64,000 nucleotides of DNA, taken from assembly GCA_964035575.1 (NCBI GenBank), contig OZ037840.1, positions 1,798,001-1,862,000 of the forward strand. The letters run 5' to 3'. Numbering within the stretch: the first letter of the stretch is position 1; each line of letters begins with the position of its first letter. Below are positions 20,837-31,364 of this stretch, in pieces. The position numbers were made by a program, and so were the translations under genes. The notes beneath the pieces are model-generated. The model searched no databases and was not told where the DNA came from. It saw only the letters and a list, made by a program, of their open reading frames with translations. This stretch comes from Rhynchopus sp. YZ270_cl-10 (lineage: Eukaryota; Euglenozoa; Diplonemea; Diplonemida; Diplonemidae).

Positions 20837-22030
20837 ATGCTCCGCACACTATCCTGCGTGCTGCTCGCTGCTGCGGGTGTGACTGCCGACTTCGATGCGA
20901 AGTGGTACACCCTCGACCTGGACAAGACCGCCCTCGAGCGTATGACACCCATTGCAGACGATCTGATCGCGAAACACACATACGAGTACACGTGGCAGCC
21001 GCTGCACGCCTTCCTCGAGGCTGCGCTGCCACATGCCGCTTGGGTGGAGATGGCATCTCTGTGGGACAAGGTGCTGGATGCGTACCCTGCGTTCTACCAG
21101 GAGGAGGTGCGTGCCTTCTACCAGTACCTGACGGTGAACCTGAACCGCACGGAGTGGACGATTGGGCAGGTGACCATGGCACAGCTCTTCTACGAAGTGG
21201 AGGACGCCTGCACCTCCATAGTGGCACAGCACACCAACGGCACGATCTTCCACGGGCGCAACCTGGACTACGGCCTGCCGGGGCTCACGAACTTCACGAT
21301 CAGCGCGCGCTTCACACGCTCGAACCAGACTATCGCACACGGGACGATGTACCTCGGATACAGCGGACTGCTTACCGGGCAGCACGTTGAGGGTGGGGAC
21401 AGGGCCACGTGGTCACTCTCGCTGAACCAACGCTTCTACGGGAAGGACTGGGTGCCGTACCAGGGCACCATTGAGGAGATCCTTGCCGGCGTGCAGAACG
21501 TGGGGTTCACACTGCGCGACGCTCTCATGGACGTGCCCAGCTACACAGCGGCGACGACACTGCTGCGCGAGAAGCCGATTCCTGCACCGTCATACCTGAC
21601 GCTCTCGGGCCTTGCTTCGGGCGACGGTGTTGTCATCACAAGAGACCGCAACGGCACATCGCATGCCGCAGGCACAGGGCGGGGCTACTGGGTGGTCGAC
21701 ACATCTGTCGGCGACTGGTACCGCATGGAGACTAACTTCGACAACTGGGAGCCGCTGACGGACGGCAGAAGGAAGGTGGCAAACGAAGGCATGCACGCCA
21801 TCGGGCAGGCGGGCGCGAACCTGACAGGGATCCTCCACGTGCTCGAGACGGACAAGGTGCTGAACAGCGAGACCACGTACACAGCTCTGATGCTCAACGA
21901 GGCTAACTACTACAGAACAATCGTCCGCGAGCACAGCGATGCAGAGAACGACGCAAGGACACAGAAGATGCATGTCGACGTCAAGCAGAAGATGGAGGCG
22001 CTCTTCGCGTGGTTCAAGCAAGAGATGTGA
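20837..22030 (+). CDS. Acid ceramidase / N-acylethanolamine acid amidase-like hydrolase
   Basis: 397 residues from the ATG at 20837, which starts a signal peptide (MLRTLSCVLLAAAGVTA); the open frame runs further upstream but only through spacer. Family Ntn-hydrolase (CBAH/NAAA). An N-terminal NAAA-beta-like region (about 18-120) precedes the catalytic domain. DACTSIVAQ supplies the nucleophile Cys125, which becomes N-terminal after autocleavage in this family. HGRNLDYG supplies Arg141 and Asp144, with exactly the spacing of human acid ceramidase Cys143/Arg159/Asp162. METNFDNW and the following GRR supply the later Asn300 and Arg residues. Several N-x-S/T sequons fit a lysosomal or secreted glycoprotein. 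Expected to hydrolyse the amide bond of ceramides or N-acylethanolamines; which one cannot be told from sequence. A 3' stem-loop motif follows at 22453. Confidence 0.92.
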   Translation: MLRTLSCVLLAAAGVTADFDAKWYTLDLDKTALERMTPIADDLIAKHTYEYTWQPLHAFLEAALPHAAWVEMASLWDKVLDAYPAFYQEEVRAFYQYLTVNLNRTEWTIGQVTMAQLFYEVEDACTSIVAQHTNGTIFHGRNLDYGLPGLTNFTISARFTRSNQTIAHGTMYLGYSGLLTGQHVEGGDRATWSLSLNQRFYGKDWVPYQGTIEEILAGVQNVGFTLRDALMDVPSYTAATTLLREKPIPAPSYLTLSGLASGDGVVITRDRNGTSHAAGTGRGYWVVDTSVGDWYRMETNFDNWEPLTDGRRKVANEGMHAIGQAGANLTGILHVLETDKVLNSETTYTALMLNEANYYRTIVREHSDAENDARTQKMHVDVKQKMEALFAWFKQEM

Positions 22031-22452
22031 GAGTTGTGCTGACACCTGACAATTTAATGGCAATTACCAACGTTTCATTTTTTTTTTGTCATGACGTAGA
22101 TAAGAAACACAAAAACCGCAAAAAAAGGTATTTTCGGCACAAATGTCATGTACAATAACACGCTCCCTTTTTTCCTTCCGTTCCTTTCTTCCCCCATCAC
22201 CTCGTGTCTGCGTACGAATTGCAGGTTGCACTTTCAGCATAACTTTACTGTACCTGCATTAGAGTCCTCATTTTTGTTTTGTGCAAACTACTTTTTGTTG
22301 TTTTAATTTTTCTGGATTTTTTTTCTCTCCTTTTGAGTTTAGGAGAAGTTTATCCATTTAGTATGATACAAGAAAAACACACGTGGCCAGCTAAGCGACA
22401 ACCACATCCCCTTGTCGACGCCTCATTATGTAAAGTAACATTTTTTTAAAAG

Positions 22453-22492
22453 ATGACTAAGCACGAGGCTTAAGTTCATCTTATAAACTTTT
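22453..22492 (+). promoter_or_regulatory. 3' stem-loop motif
   Basis: GATGACTAAGCACGAGGCTT followed by AAGTTCATCTTATAAACTTT, about 420 bases after the amidase stop. Compared with the reference copy the loop is two bases shorter and the outer base pair is lost. Confidence 0.5.
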
Positions 22493-22910
22493 TTCTCTTT
22501 TTTCCCCCTTGTTTAGCCTGCAACAGATTGTCCAAAAACAACATTGCAACAAATAAGTTTGTGGGAATTTACCCCCAAAAAGCACCGAAGGAGTAAATTT
22601 AACATTACTTGTGATTGTGACAAATCACTTTACTTTTGGAAATAGTTTGCTGACACAAAAATAATTACTTTTAAAACGAAATAGCGGGGGGTCAGGAACA
22701 CCCCCCATTTTTATTTTTAACAAAAGCCATTTTTTTCCTCTTCCCTTTTTCACACCCCCTCCCATACTCCCCCTATGTGTTCACATACTCAACTTCGGTG
22801 TTTCTTCGTTTCGGGAACCATCGATCCTACGGGGACCACCAACTGGGTAGTGCAGGCATCGCGGAGGAGGAGGAGGGGGGGAAGGGAGCTTCAAGGGGAG
22901 GGGAGGGGGG

Positions 22911-23028
22911 TAATGGTGGCAATGATGGGGGGCCCCATTTGGAATACGCAAAATACATCTGTATTGTGATGTATTTTGATGTATTTTGCATATTCCAATG
23001 GGCTCCCATCACAATACTGCCACCATTA
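22911..23028. repeat. Long imperfect hairpin
   Basis: TAATGGTGGCA (22911-22921) pairs with TGCCACCATTA (23018-23028), and the arms continue inward for about 45 bp with some mismatches to AAAATACAT. Foldback relic or structured RNA. Confidence 0.7.
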
Positions 23029-23292
23029 GGGAGAGGAGGGGGGCCTTCACAGAATGGGGTTGGTGCGAGGAGGAGGTTCCTCTCTTTTCTCTTTTCCCTC
23101 TCCCTTTTGCTCATCTTGCCTTCCCTGTCCACAATTTCCCCTGCCATGATCTCTTGGGCCTGTGTTAAGTTACGAAGCTAAGTTTTTATGATATTTTCCC
23201 CAGTTCAATCTTGAACAACTCAACTTTTTTTTAAGATGTAAACCACGAAATGGATGTAGGACTGCATGGTTGGGGTGTCCACCCCCCCCCCG

Positions 23293-24692
23293 TAGGGGAG
23301 TCCACGTAGCCGTTTTTTCTGTCACACACCCCAAAAAATCATAAAAAAATGCAAAAAAAAATCATTCCAAAACACAAAACCACCCCAGAAAACACATTTC
23401 TGGGACTATTCCTTATCTTTCTTACTATTTGATGCCTTTTTGGCACTTTTTGTAGCGTTTTCACCCCATTTTCATCGTTTTCTAAGGGGGTTTGATACAG
23501 GGCAATTTATCAAAAAATTCAATTTTTTTCAATAGTCCAAAACAAGAGGAAAAGAGGTTTTTTCCACTCAGATGTGTCCACAGAGCGATTTCTGGGGGGT
23601 TTTGGGGCCAAAAGTCTATTTTTTTGTACGCCTTTGCTGAAAATTTTGATTTTTTTTTTTGCCGTAAAAACCACTTTTTAGCCGGGAGGAGGAAGTGTGA
23701 CATAAGTGTGACATTGGAGGGGGGCATCTCATAGGCCAGAAAAAAGCGTTTTTTTTACTTGGAAGTAGGGTTTTCTGCCTATTTGGGTGTCCCCGCATCC
23801 ATTCCGAGCCGAATTCTGGCCTTCTGTGACTTTTTCGGCGGCCCTTTTGGGGTCGGCATTTGGGAATCATCCCAAGAACACCCCAAATAACAGGTATTTT
23901 TAGGGTAAAATGAGTATTTTTTTCGAAAAAAAATATTTCTGGGGGTGCCAAAAAAGCCCCAAAACCATATTTTCCCACCCCCGGACCTCACCCCAATATG
24001 ATGGGAGTGGTTTTTGGGTCTTTACAGGTGCTCTTTGGAACTAGAAAGTGTAATTTGCTAAGTGTGACATAAGTGTGACATAAGTGTGACATTGGAGGGG
24101 GGCATCTCAGAGGCCAGAAAAAAGCGTTTTTTTAACTGGAAAGTAGGGTTTTCTGCCTATTTGGATGTCCCCGCATCCATTCCGAGCCGAATTCTGGCCT
24201 ATGGTGACTTTTATGGTGATTTTTTTCGGGGTTGGTATGTTGGAAACACCCCCAAAAACGGGTATTTTTAGGGTAAAATGAATGCTTTTTCCAGAAAATT
24301 TTATTTTCTGGGGCCGAAAATCGGTGCCAAAAAAGCCCCAAAACCATATTTTCCCACCCTCGGACCTCACCCCAGTATGATGGGAGTGGTTTTTGGGCTG
24401 TACAGGTACTCTTTGGAACCAGAAAGTGTAATTTGCTAAGTGTGACATAAGTGTGACATAAGCGTCACATTTTTGTCACACATTTTTCGTGTTTTTTTTC
24501 AGAAAAACACGATTTTTTTAAGGAACAAAGCTTCTGTTGAGGTCGTCTGTGGTTTTAATGAGATATTTTTGTGATCGGGAGGTGGTTTTGGGGCCAAATA
24601 CGACTATTTTAGTGGATTTCTTAACCTAAAACTCAAAAAAATGGGTTTGTGACACGGTTTCTTAAGGAATTCCTACTACGTGGACTCCCCTA
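23293..24692. mobile_element. 1.4-kb TIR element, no transposase seen
   Basis: Perfect 17-bp inverted ends TAGGGGAGTCCACGTAG (23293-23309) and its complement (24676-24692), each flanked outside by a C-run. The terminal TA on both ends could be a TA target duplication of the Tc1/mariner type. The interior is mostly a two-copy tandem repeat (about 23690-24470). No coding region is convincing, so probably a non-autonomous DNA transposon. Confidence 0.6.
23690..24470 (+). repeat. Two-copy tandem repeat, about 380 bp
   Basis: Copies at about 23690-24062 and 24063-24470 share GGGGGGCATCTCA, CGCATCCATTCCGAGCCGAA and CCAAAACCATATTTTCCCAC. Both end in repeats of AAGTGTGACAT. Some indels separate the copies. 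Confidence 0.85.
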
Positions 24693-25508
24693 ACCCCCCC
24701 CCGGTACAGCCAGTCATATACCAAGGTACACTGTTCACGAGAGGGCTTTGTATTTCAACTCTACTTTTTTTAAAAAAAATTGTGAGGCAAATATTGAAAA
24801 AAAAGGTGTCATCTGGGGGGGGAAGCAAGCAAAAAAAAAAACCCCCCATATTTTTTTATTCCCGTTTTTCGCGATTCCCCCCATGCTTTCATTTAGAATC
24901 TGCAGAATGTGTTCGTTTATTGTCATTTTTTTTTAGCATAAAATGACCTTGCGTGGTGTGGCTGAATGGGAGGGTGCAAAGCGAAGCGCTCATCACCCCC
25001 CTTCCAGCCACACCATTGTATCTACAGAAAATATTTTTCCACGTGTGAATCCCCTCTGCTGTTTTATATGATTCCCCTTTTCATGAAAAAAAAAAAAAGA
25101 GACCGAAGATCTTAACCACTCTTCTACACTGCCAACTCCATCAAGACGACCACTTATGTGACGACAGATGTCCACGAGGTCACAGACGGTGCATTGCGCA
25201 GATAAAGATCATCTTATGCGAAGATGTAGATGTGTGTGACCAGGTTTTGCGGCGTTCCGTTCCTTCCAAAACACACCGCAGTGTCGGGCCGTGCCTCCTA
25301 AGCAGCTAAGCGGAGAGAGACAGGTGGGGATCACATTTCTCAATGCTGCAGGGCATTGTGAGTTTTTATCCGGGGCTGGTATATATACGTGGTCAGTCGG
25401 AGGGTGCTGAATTAATAACTTTTTTACCATGGGCCGTCGCGGCTCTGTTCCACACCACACCACACATACCCAGCACTCTCTTTCCTTTTGTACACGTTCT
25501 TTGGAACA
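24693..25508. other. Spacer with hairpin
   Basis: No gene. Includes the hairpin at 24954-25015. Ends in a CA/pyrimidine tract before the next ATG. Confidence 0.55.
24954..25015. repeat. 62-base hairpin with 11-bp perfect base stem
   Basis: TGGTGTGGCTG (24954-24964) pairs exactly with CAGCCACACCA (25005-25015). A purine-rich left arm faces a C-rich right arm, and AGCG/CGCT pairs near the tip. Could be a small structured RNA or a foldback relic. Confidence 0.55.
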
Positions 25509-28121
25509 ATGGCGACATGCAGCATCCAGTCGCTGACAGTGTTACTGTGTGTGGTGCTGATTCTGTCAACAGGTGCGATCATCGGTGGCTTCACTCTGTC
25601 AACATGGGACGACCTTCTGGAGAAGGCGCGTGACACAGGTGACGAGGGCTTCGGGATGTGTCTCGACAGTGGTACGGCGGACATCGAAACGGTCTCGGCA
25701 CGCTACCTGCGCTCCGTCCTTGGCAACGTGGACACGGCGGTGCTGGAGTACCTGAAGGTGCCTGAGCAGTTGATGATGTCTGTTGTCAACCTGGCGAAGG
25801 CACACCACCCAAACGTCAGCACGAGCCCCGCCTTTATGGACAACATTATGCGTCCTGCACTGTCATCCACTTTCAGGGCTGGTTATGACGCTGGGGTTGG
25901 CTTCGTGGCATACGAATCGTACCCGTGGAGTCCGGCACATCCTGTTCCGTGGAAAATGTCGGACGGGTACGCAGGCTGGGGATCGCGGTGCTTGCTCACA
26001 CACGTGACTATATCGGCGGGCATCACGCCGACGAACGGCACGGCGATTCTCCTGAAGTTAGAAATGGTAGACCCGGTGACGCTGCAGCCAGGGCAATCGG
26101 ACATGCTCGTCTTATCCGAAGTGGACACCGTGGGGGCCTTGAAGTACACCTCAGAACCGTGCAACGTCCGCCCAGACTACAACAAAGGCGATGTAAGGGG
26201 CTTGTGCATCTATCCCGTAGTTATGCTCGAACCCCCGGGTTCCCTAACCAATCTCGCCCGTGGACGCGAGCTCCACAACTTGGGTGCTGACGACCCACCC
26301 CTACTCCCTGCAGAGACGATAGTCTACTCAGCCGCAATGGCACGCTGGGAAAGCATGGCGTGGGAGCTCAGCTACACCTTCACCCACCCAGATATGTACA
26401 CGATGCACCCCAAGCAGGGCAAGCGTGTGGGTACTGTCACGTCCGCCGTGACGACGCAGGGAGTAACCGAAGTGGTGCGCGCACAGCTGCTCCCTACCGG
26501 CACTTCGCTGTACATGGTTGAGGAGGACGCATCAGGATCAGTGGGGACACTTGTCGCGTACAACAGAGGACGGGAGCTGAGGACGGTATACGAAATGAGC
26601 CCGCTTGGCATCAAGTTAGATCTTGTGTACAGCATCAACATAACGAACCACTCGATGGAAGACGCGACGTTGCACATCCCCTCAGTGATTGCAGAGCACG
26701 GTCGGTTTGCGTTCACACACCTGCGGAACTACAGAGACCTTGTGGATATGACAAAGACGGCCTTCCTGAAGTGGTCTGACTCGAACGGCACAGAGTTCTG
26801 GACAATCACGTCGACAATTGAACACGGATCGATCTTCTGGTATTCAACCCTTCTTGTGCCTCGGGCGTCTGTGATGGAGACGATTGATGCGTCGACGAAT
26901 GCAATCCGTGCGAAGGTGGCATCAGATCTGTCCTCTGCAGACGCACAGAAGGAGGATGCGGTGATTGTGATGGTGATTGTGACGGCTGTTGCGGTCATTG
27001 GACTTCTTGCCATTGCTGTTGTGTTCACACGCTACATCACGTCACCTCTGCTGAAGCTTGGGAGTGAAATGGCAAGTGTGGCTGTGATGGACCTGGAGGC
27101 TGTGGACACGGGCCGTGCAGTGTCGCAGCTGAGTGAAGTGGGGGTGATGCAGCGCAGCTTTGTTACCATGGTGGCGAACCTGGTGGAGTACCGGAACTAC
27201 ATGCCGCAGAGTGTGCTTGTCAACGACACTGATAAAGAGGAAGTGTCCGAGACGGATTCTGCACATGATATGAAGTCACAGCAGTCAGGCATTTCTAATT
27301 CACGTGCGTCACCCAGTTCTGCTGCTACGATGCAGGCACAGAAGGCACTGCTGCGTGTGGAAGGGATGAAGAAGAAGAAAGTGTCGCTGGCACACATGAA
27401 TGTCGCGTCGTGGCACACCTTCTGCAAGAAGCACAAGGACGCAGAGGTGCTCTCCGCACACGCAGGTGTGATTGAGAGGATCCTGACAGCAGTGCAGCAC
27501 AACAAGGGTGTGTGCGACACGTTTGCTGGCGACAGGATACTTGCCACCTTCAACGCCTTTGTTCCGAAGCCTTCGCATGGTGCTGCTTGTGTGAAGGCTG
27601 CACACGAAGTAGCAACAGCACTTGGCGATTTGCACAAGATCTCGTATGGGTGCACAACAGGCGAGGCACGTGTCGGGAACATGGGCTGCAACGGGATGAA
27701 GAAGATGTCGATTCTTTCGCAGTTGATGTCGTGGGTGGTTGTGCTTGAGCGTTGGAACAGAAAGAACGACCTGCCTGGTGTTGTCGACCGCAATGTGTCG
27801 CGTGATACGGAGGGACAGGTGGTGCTTCGTTGTGCAGGTGCTGTGCTGTTTCAGAAGCTGAGTGAGAACGTGCAGACTGTGTTTGCTGTGAAGGGTTTGT
27901 GCATCAACGAAAATGAGGAGTGGATGTACCAACTGGAGTCTGCTGCAAATAATCCGCACGCACTGTGGAACGAGGTCTTCGAGCACATAATCACACAAGA
28001 CTTTGAGCAGGCGTCTTCTCTGCTGGACACCGTCGCTCAGGACCAACGCACACCTTACGAAGAGCTTGTGGGCTATGTGGAGGAGAAAGCTTATGCACCG
28101 TACGTTGTGGATCTGCACTGA
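25509..28121 (+). CDS. Receptor-like membrane protein with degenerate cyclase domain
   Basis: 870 residues from the ATG at 25509. An N-terminal membrane span (about 8-30, LLCVVLILSTGAIIGG) is followed by a large extracytoplasmic region (about 31-480) with several sequons, and a second span (about 483-508, VIVTAVAVIGLLAIAVVF). A HAMP-like linker (RYITSPLLKLGSEM) and the motif VEYRNYMPQSVL come next; similar Y-x-P motifs precede the cyclase domains of the neighbouring genes. Residues about 625-790 resemble a class III nucleotidyl cyclase, but the first metal Asp is absent (AHMN in place of FTDI). The second is kept (FAGDRILATF), and the transition-state Asn/Arg pair is absent (SQLMSWVVVLERW). 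It is therefore probably a catalytically dead, ligand-sensing pseudo-cyclase. The fold of the ectodomain (Cache-like?) is not certain. Confidence 0.85.
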   Translation: MATCSIQSLTVLLCVVLILSTGAIIGGFTLSTWDDLLEKARDTGDEGFGMCLDSGTADIETVSARYLRSVLGNVDTAVLEYLKVPEQLMMSVVNLAKAHHPNVSTSPAFMDNIMRPALSSTFRAGYDAGVGFVAYESYPWSPAHPVPWKMSDGYAGWGSRCLLTHVTISAGITPTNGTAILLKLEMVDPVTLQPGQSDMLVLSEVDTVGALKYTSEPCNVRPDYNKGDVRGLCIYPVVMLEPPGSLTNLARGRELHNLGADDPPLLPAETIVYSAAMARWESMAWELSYTFTHPDMYTMHPKQGKRVGTVTSAVTTQGVTEVVRAQLLPTGTSLYMVEEDASGSVGTLVAYNRGRELRTVYEMSPLGIKLDLVYSINITNHSMEDATLHIPSVIAEHGRFAFTHLRNYRDLVDMTKTAFLKWSDSNGTEFWTITSTIEHGSIFWYSTLLVPRASVMETIDASTNAIRAKVASDLSSADAQKEDAVIVMVIVTAVAVIGLLAIAVVFTRYITSPLLKLGSEMASVAVMDLEAVDTGRAVSQLSEVGVMQRSFVTMVANLVEYRNYMPQSVLVNDTDKEEVSETDSAHDMKSQQSGISNSRASPSSAATMQAQKALLRVEGMKKKKVSLAHMNVASWHTFCKKHKDAEVLSAHAGVIERILTAVQHNKGVCDTFAGDRILATFNAFVPKPSHGAACVKAAHEVATALGDLHKISYGCTTGEARVGNMGCNGMKKMSILSQLMSWVVVLERWNRKNDLPGVVDRNVSRDTEGQVVLRCAGAVLFQKLSENVQTVFAVKGLCINENEEWMYQLESAANNPHALWNEVFEHIITQDFEQASSLLDTVAQDQRTPYEELVGYVEEKAYAPYVVDLH

Positions 28122-28914
28122 TGTTGCTCTCTGAGGGCACGTCCGCTTGGTTGCTGTGCGGTGTTTCCACACCGCACATCACCAACGTGCAACGAGAAAA
28201 AACCCTGTTTTCAGTGCCCAAATGAGTTTACCCCCAAATAACTTAGGTTCCAACTAACTTATTTTTTTTGCCGCGATTTTGGCTTTTCAAAGTTACCGAA
28301 TAATATAGTTATTTGGACCCCCCCTTTACAATTTTTTAAACTTTTACTGTTTTTTACAAGACATGTGTGCATTTCTAGTGAAACTTTTCAGTATCCATGA
28401 GGCATTTTTCCCCATCACACACACACACACACACATTACACAGCAGGAAAATTGTCATTTTTTCGTTCATTATTGTGAGCAGCGTTTGGTGTTTTCTTAA
28501 AAAATAACAGGCTCAGGTGACTGAGTGTGGGGATGCGTTCAAGAATTAAACTCTTCCCCCCAAACCACCTTTCATCTTATGTTTTCTTCATATCCAAACG
28601 TCGAGTGGACGCGTAATTATTAAATAATTTCTAGGTTTTGTTTTTGTGGTTTTATTTTTCCGTCAAAATTTCGCACAACGCTTTTGTTTTTTGGAAGACA
28701 CACAAGGTGCCAGGTTCTATGATATGCACGGAACCACCCTGCACCTGTTTGTCATATTTTTTCCCGTGAATACACGGAGGAACGACTTATTCAGCAATTA
28801 TCATATTCCGCAAAATTTACGTGATTTTCCCCATATTTTATCCTAAAGAGACCCCCTCACGACGACACATGTGCACCTCACAACAGAACAACACAAGTTG
28901 TCAACACAACAGCA
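28122..28914. other. Spacer
   Basis: AT-rich, with a short (CA)n run at about 28418-28435. A TTTACCCCCAAATAA stretch resembles one at about 61180. No gene seen. Confidence 0.5.
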
Positions 28915-29370
28915 ATGGTATGGTGCGACTGCTGCTGGTATGCAGAGATGAGCGACCCATACCGCAGCCACACAGGGACGATTGCACGTACCGTAGAGAA
29001 GTGCTACTGCTGCCGTGGGAGCATACCCGCAGAACCCGAGCACACCGTGTACGCCATGTTTCCCTTCATCGTGCGCTCGTCTGACAAGTGTGTTGTGCGT
29101 GAAGGAAGGCCAGCGCCTCCATTCGGGCTGCGCGAACGTACAGAAAAGGAGCAGCGCAACCCGAACCCCGACTACGTCTTTGCAGCACAGCCAAACCCGC
29201 AGCCGTCTCGCCATGCATTTAGTGGTGGTGGTGGTGGTGCGACACACGATGCGAAGAAAGACGCTGAGGTCAGCGAGCAGCTCGCACGCATGCAGGAGCG
29301 CATAGATGAGCTGGAGAGGAAGCAAGCGACGAACGACAAGAAGGGTCCTCCACGGGTGGGGATGCACTGA
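28915..29370 (+). CDS. Small Cys-rich protein with C-terminal coiled coil (copy 1)
   Basis: 151 residues, not recognised. The N-terminus has clustered Cys and Trp (MVWCDCCWYAEM, then EKCYCCRGSIP), suggesting a small zinc-binding fold. The middle is low-complexity (NPNPDYVFAAQPNPQPS, then a Gly run of 5). Residues about 118-140 (EVSEQLARMQERIDELERK) are a heptad-type amphipathic helix, probably a coiled coil. No signal peptide or span. A tandem paralog lies at 31365-31799. The C-terminal halves and 3' flanks of the two are nearly identical while the N-terminal halves differ. The start is the only ATG near the beginning of the conserved frame and follows a CA-rich leader. Confidence 0.75.
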   Translation: MVWCDCCWYAEMSDPYRSHTGTIARTVEKCYCCRGSIPAEPEHTVYAMFPFIVRSSDKCVVREGRPAPPFGLRERTEKEQRNPNPDYVFAAQPNPQPSRHAFSGGGGGATHDAKKDAEVSEQLARMQERIDELERKQATNDKKGPPRVGMH

Positions 29371-30071
29371 GGAAGAGGAAGAGGGTGGTGATGTGTGGGG
29401 AGGCTGGTGTGTGTGGATGTCAGATTGTTTTGGAAGTGTCTGAGCACAGCCAAAGGATGCGTGTTTTTTGTTCTTTCACTTTTTCTATTTAGCTGTGTGC
29501 ACGATGAGCACTCAGCGTTCGTATTAGTAGTTTCCTTTTACTTCTGTGTAAGCGGCAGGCTTTGTCTGAAGTGCTTCGTGTCTGTCATGTGCGATCTCGG
29601 GTGCGTGTGTTACAACAAAATTTATGGGTAATTCCCACCATTTTGTGTCTCTCTTTTGTGTATATTGTGAACCTGATTTAGTATCCTGAGAGTGTAGCAT
29701 CTTTCCAATGTACAGCACACTTGTGTGCCAACCCTATTAACCATTGGTGGTGGACCCATGTGTCCACCTCCCTTGCTACACCTCGTTGGGCTTTAGGTTC
29801 GCCGAACTTTTTTTTTTATAGTATAATACACAGAGCTCTCTTGCATGTTATGTATTACAGTAGCGGTGTGCAAAGCGACCCTGTGTGACCCTCTGTTCTG
29901 TGTTCTGTGTTCACATCCCCACCACACGAACACTTTCCCTCTCCCACTTCCTCTCTATCATGGTTGCTCTCACGCTTCACACAACTTCTCCCATCCGCAC
30001 AAATCTCACACCTCCATTGGGGCAGAGAAGAGCCCTTTTCCGCAAAACTCAGTCTTTTCCACGTTTTCTAG

Positions 30072-30809
30072 TACCGTAGTCGGAAAAATGTTGTAACGGA
30101 ATAATGTTGTAACGCTGGAAAAAATGGCCCAGCGTTACAACATTATTCCGTTACAACATTTTTTTGGGGTTTATTTTTGTCTTAGGGATTTTTGCTGGTG
30201 CGGGGGTGGTTTTTGAAAAGAAAAATCTTGTGCCTCTGACGGTGGTGAAAAAAGGGCGGGGGGCGGGGGGATGATGTTTTTTTTTTTTTTTGGTGTTGTT
30301 CAACTTAGCCGTAGGCTCGACTTTTTTTGTTCCACATCAAACTGGACAGGGCAAGGGGGGTACGTTTACTATGCACATGAAAAGCACTTGGTCCGAGCGA
30401 AGCAGGGGCCAGACGTCTTACAATCTGTACAGTGCCGGTTAGTTAGAACGAGGCACAAAAGTGAACAAAACTAGAGATGGATTGTTATTGTCATATTGGG
30501 ATTGCGGCGCTTGCAGAATTGGGCTAATCCCATTTGTTTCATTTTTTATTTGGGTGAGGGGTGGGGGAGGACGGTCGAAAAACCTGAAACACTAATTATC
30601 GGCTTGAAATTGGGGTGTGGTGTGTGAGGTTGGGGATTATGCCGACTGTTCCAAAAAAAATCCCTAAGACAAAGTTCACCCCAGTCATAAAAATGTTGTA
30701 ACGGAATAAAGTTACAACTTCCCGCGATCCGCAGCGTTACAACATTATTCCGTTACAACATTTTTACGTTCCAACATTTTTACGTTGCAACATTTTTCCG
30801 ACTACGGTA
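30072..30809. mobile_element. 738-bp MITE-like TIR element
   Basis: 27-bp inverted ends beginning TACCGTAGTCGGAAAAATG (30072) and ending in the complement (30783-30809), with one mismatch. The outermost TA on each side fits a TA target duplication (Tc1/mariner superfamily pattern). GTTGTAACGGAATAATG-type subrepeats recur near both ends. No transposase. It lies exactly where the 3' flank of the first Cys-rich gene stops matching that of the second, so it inserted after the duplication. Confidence 0.7.
30084..30163. repeat. Perfect 35-bp hairpin in the left end of the MITE
   Basis: Arms 30084-30118 and 30129-30163 are exact inverted copies around a 10-base spacer. Each arm contains TGTTGTAACGGAATAATG. 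A related but interrupted hairpin lies near the right end (about 30700-30775). Confidence 0.9.
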
Positions 30810-30980
30810 TTATTCTTCACACAGTTCTCTGTTATCTTTTTTAATCGCACCTCCCCGAACTGCCTTCGCTGTGACCCTTTGCGGCCACAGCGAAGGACCG
30901 TACACCAAGAGCACGGTACAGTGCTCTGGGTGGGGAGGACTCAGTACGACTCACCTTTGTGTTCCCTCATGTCCCGCGAC

Positions 30981-31039
30981 AACAAAATATAGTGGAGCAC
31001 ACTCTAGGGGTGGCTACACTAATACAACCAAGTTTTCAA
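30981..31039 (+). repeat. Dispersed repeat R2, copy 1
   Basis: About 57 bp beginning ACAAAATATAGTGGAGCACA and ending ACAACCAAGTTTTCAA, present in reverse orientation at 49905-49961 with about three differences. Confidence 0.75.
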
Positions 31040-31364
31040 AAAAAAGAACGTTTCGGAACTTTCCCCATATTTGGTATCCCTGAAATCCAAAATACCAAGT
31101 ACGCAATATGCTACTACGCACTAAGTACCGTACTTAGTACGCAATCTAGCGCATTCCTGTATTTTTTTGTGAGCACAAAGTGTGAAATAAGTACGCAAGA
31201 AGTACGCAATAGGTCGTCAGGAGCACCAATATTTTTATTTCTCCCCCTCACAGCACACCTCACGACAGAACAACACAACACAACACAACACAACATTAAG
31301 GGCCATATTCTACGCAAGAACCACCCTCACTAGACATCAGCACAACAACACAACACAACAAGCA

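Larger units (their letters stand above)
22031..23292. other. Spacer with stem-loop motif and long hairpin
   Basis: No gene. Contains the stem-loop motif at 22453-22492 and a 118-base hairpin at 22911-23028. Purine- and pyrimidine-rich runs flank the hairpin. Confidence 0.55.
29371..31364. other. Spacer between the small Cys-rich paralogs
   Basis: No gene. About 29371-30070 is shared with the 3' flank of copy 2 (31800-32640). It also holds the TIR element at 30072-30809 and dispersed repeat R2 at 30981-31039. Confidence 0.6.

Noticed and set aside
24107-24448. Minus-strand open frame of 113 codons inside the 1.4-kb TIR element
   Set aside because: It follows the 380-bp tandem repeat, has low-complexity composition, and its counterpart in the other repeat copy is not kept in frame.
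28205-28340. Similarity between the TTTACCCCCAAATAA stretch here and at about 61165-61260
   Set aside because: The match is short and in low-complexity AT/C-run sequence; I could not define edges or a consistent repeat.
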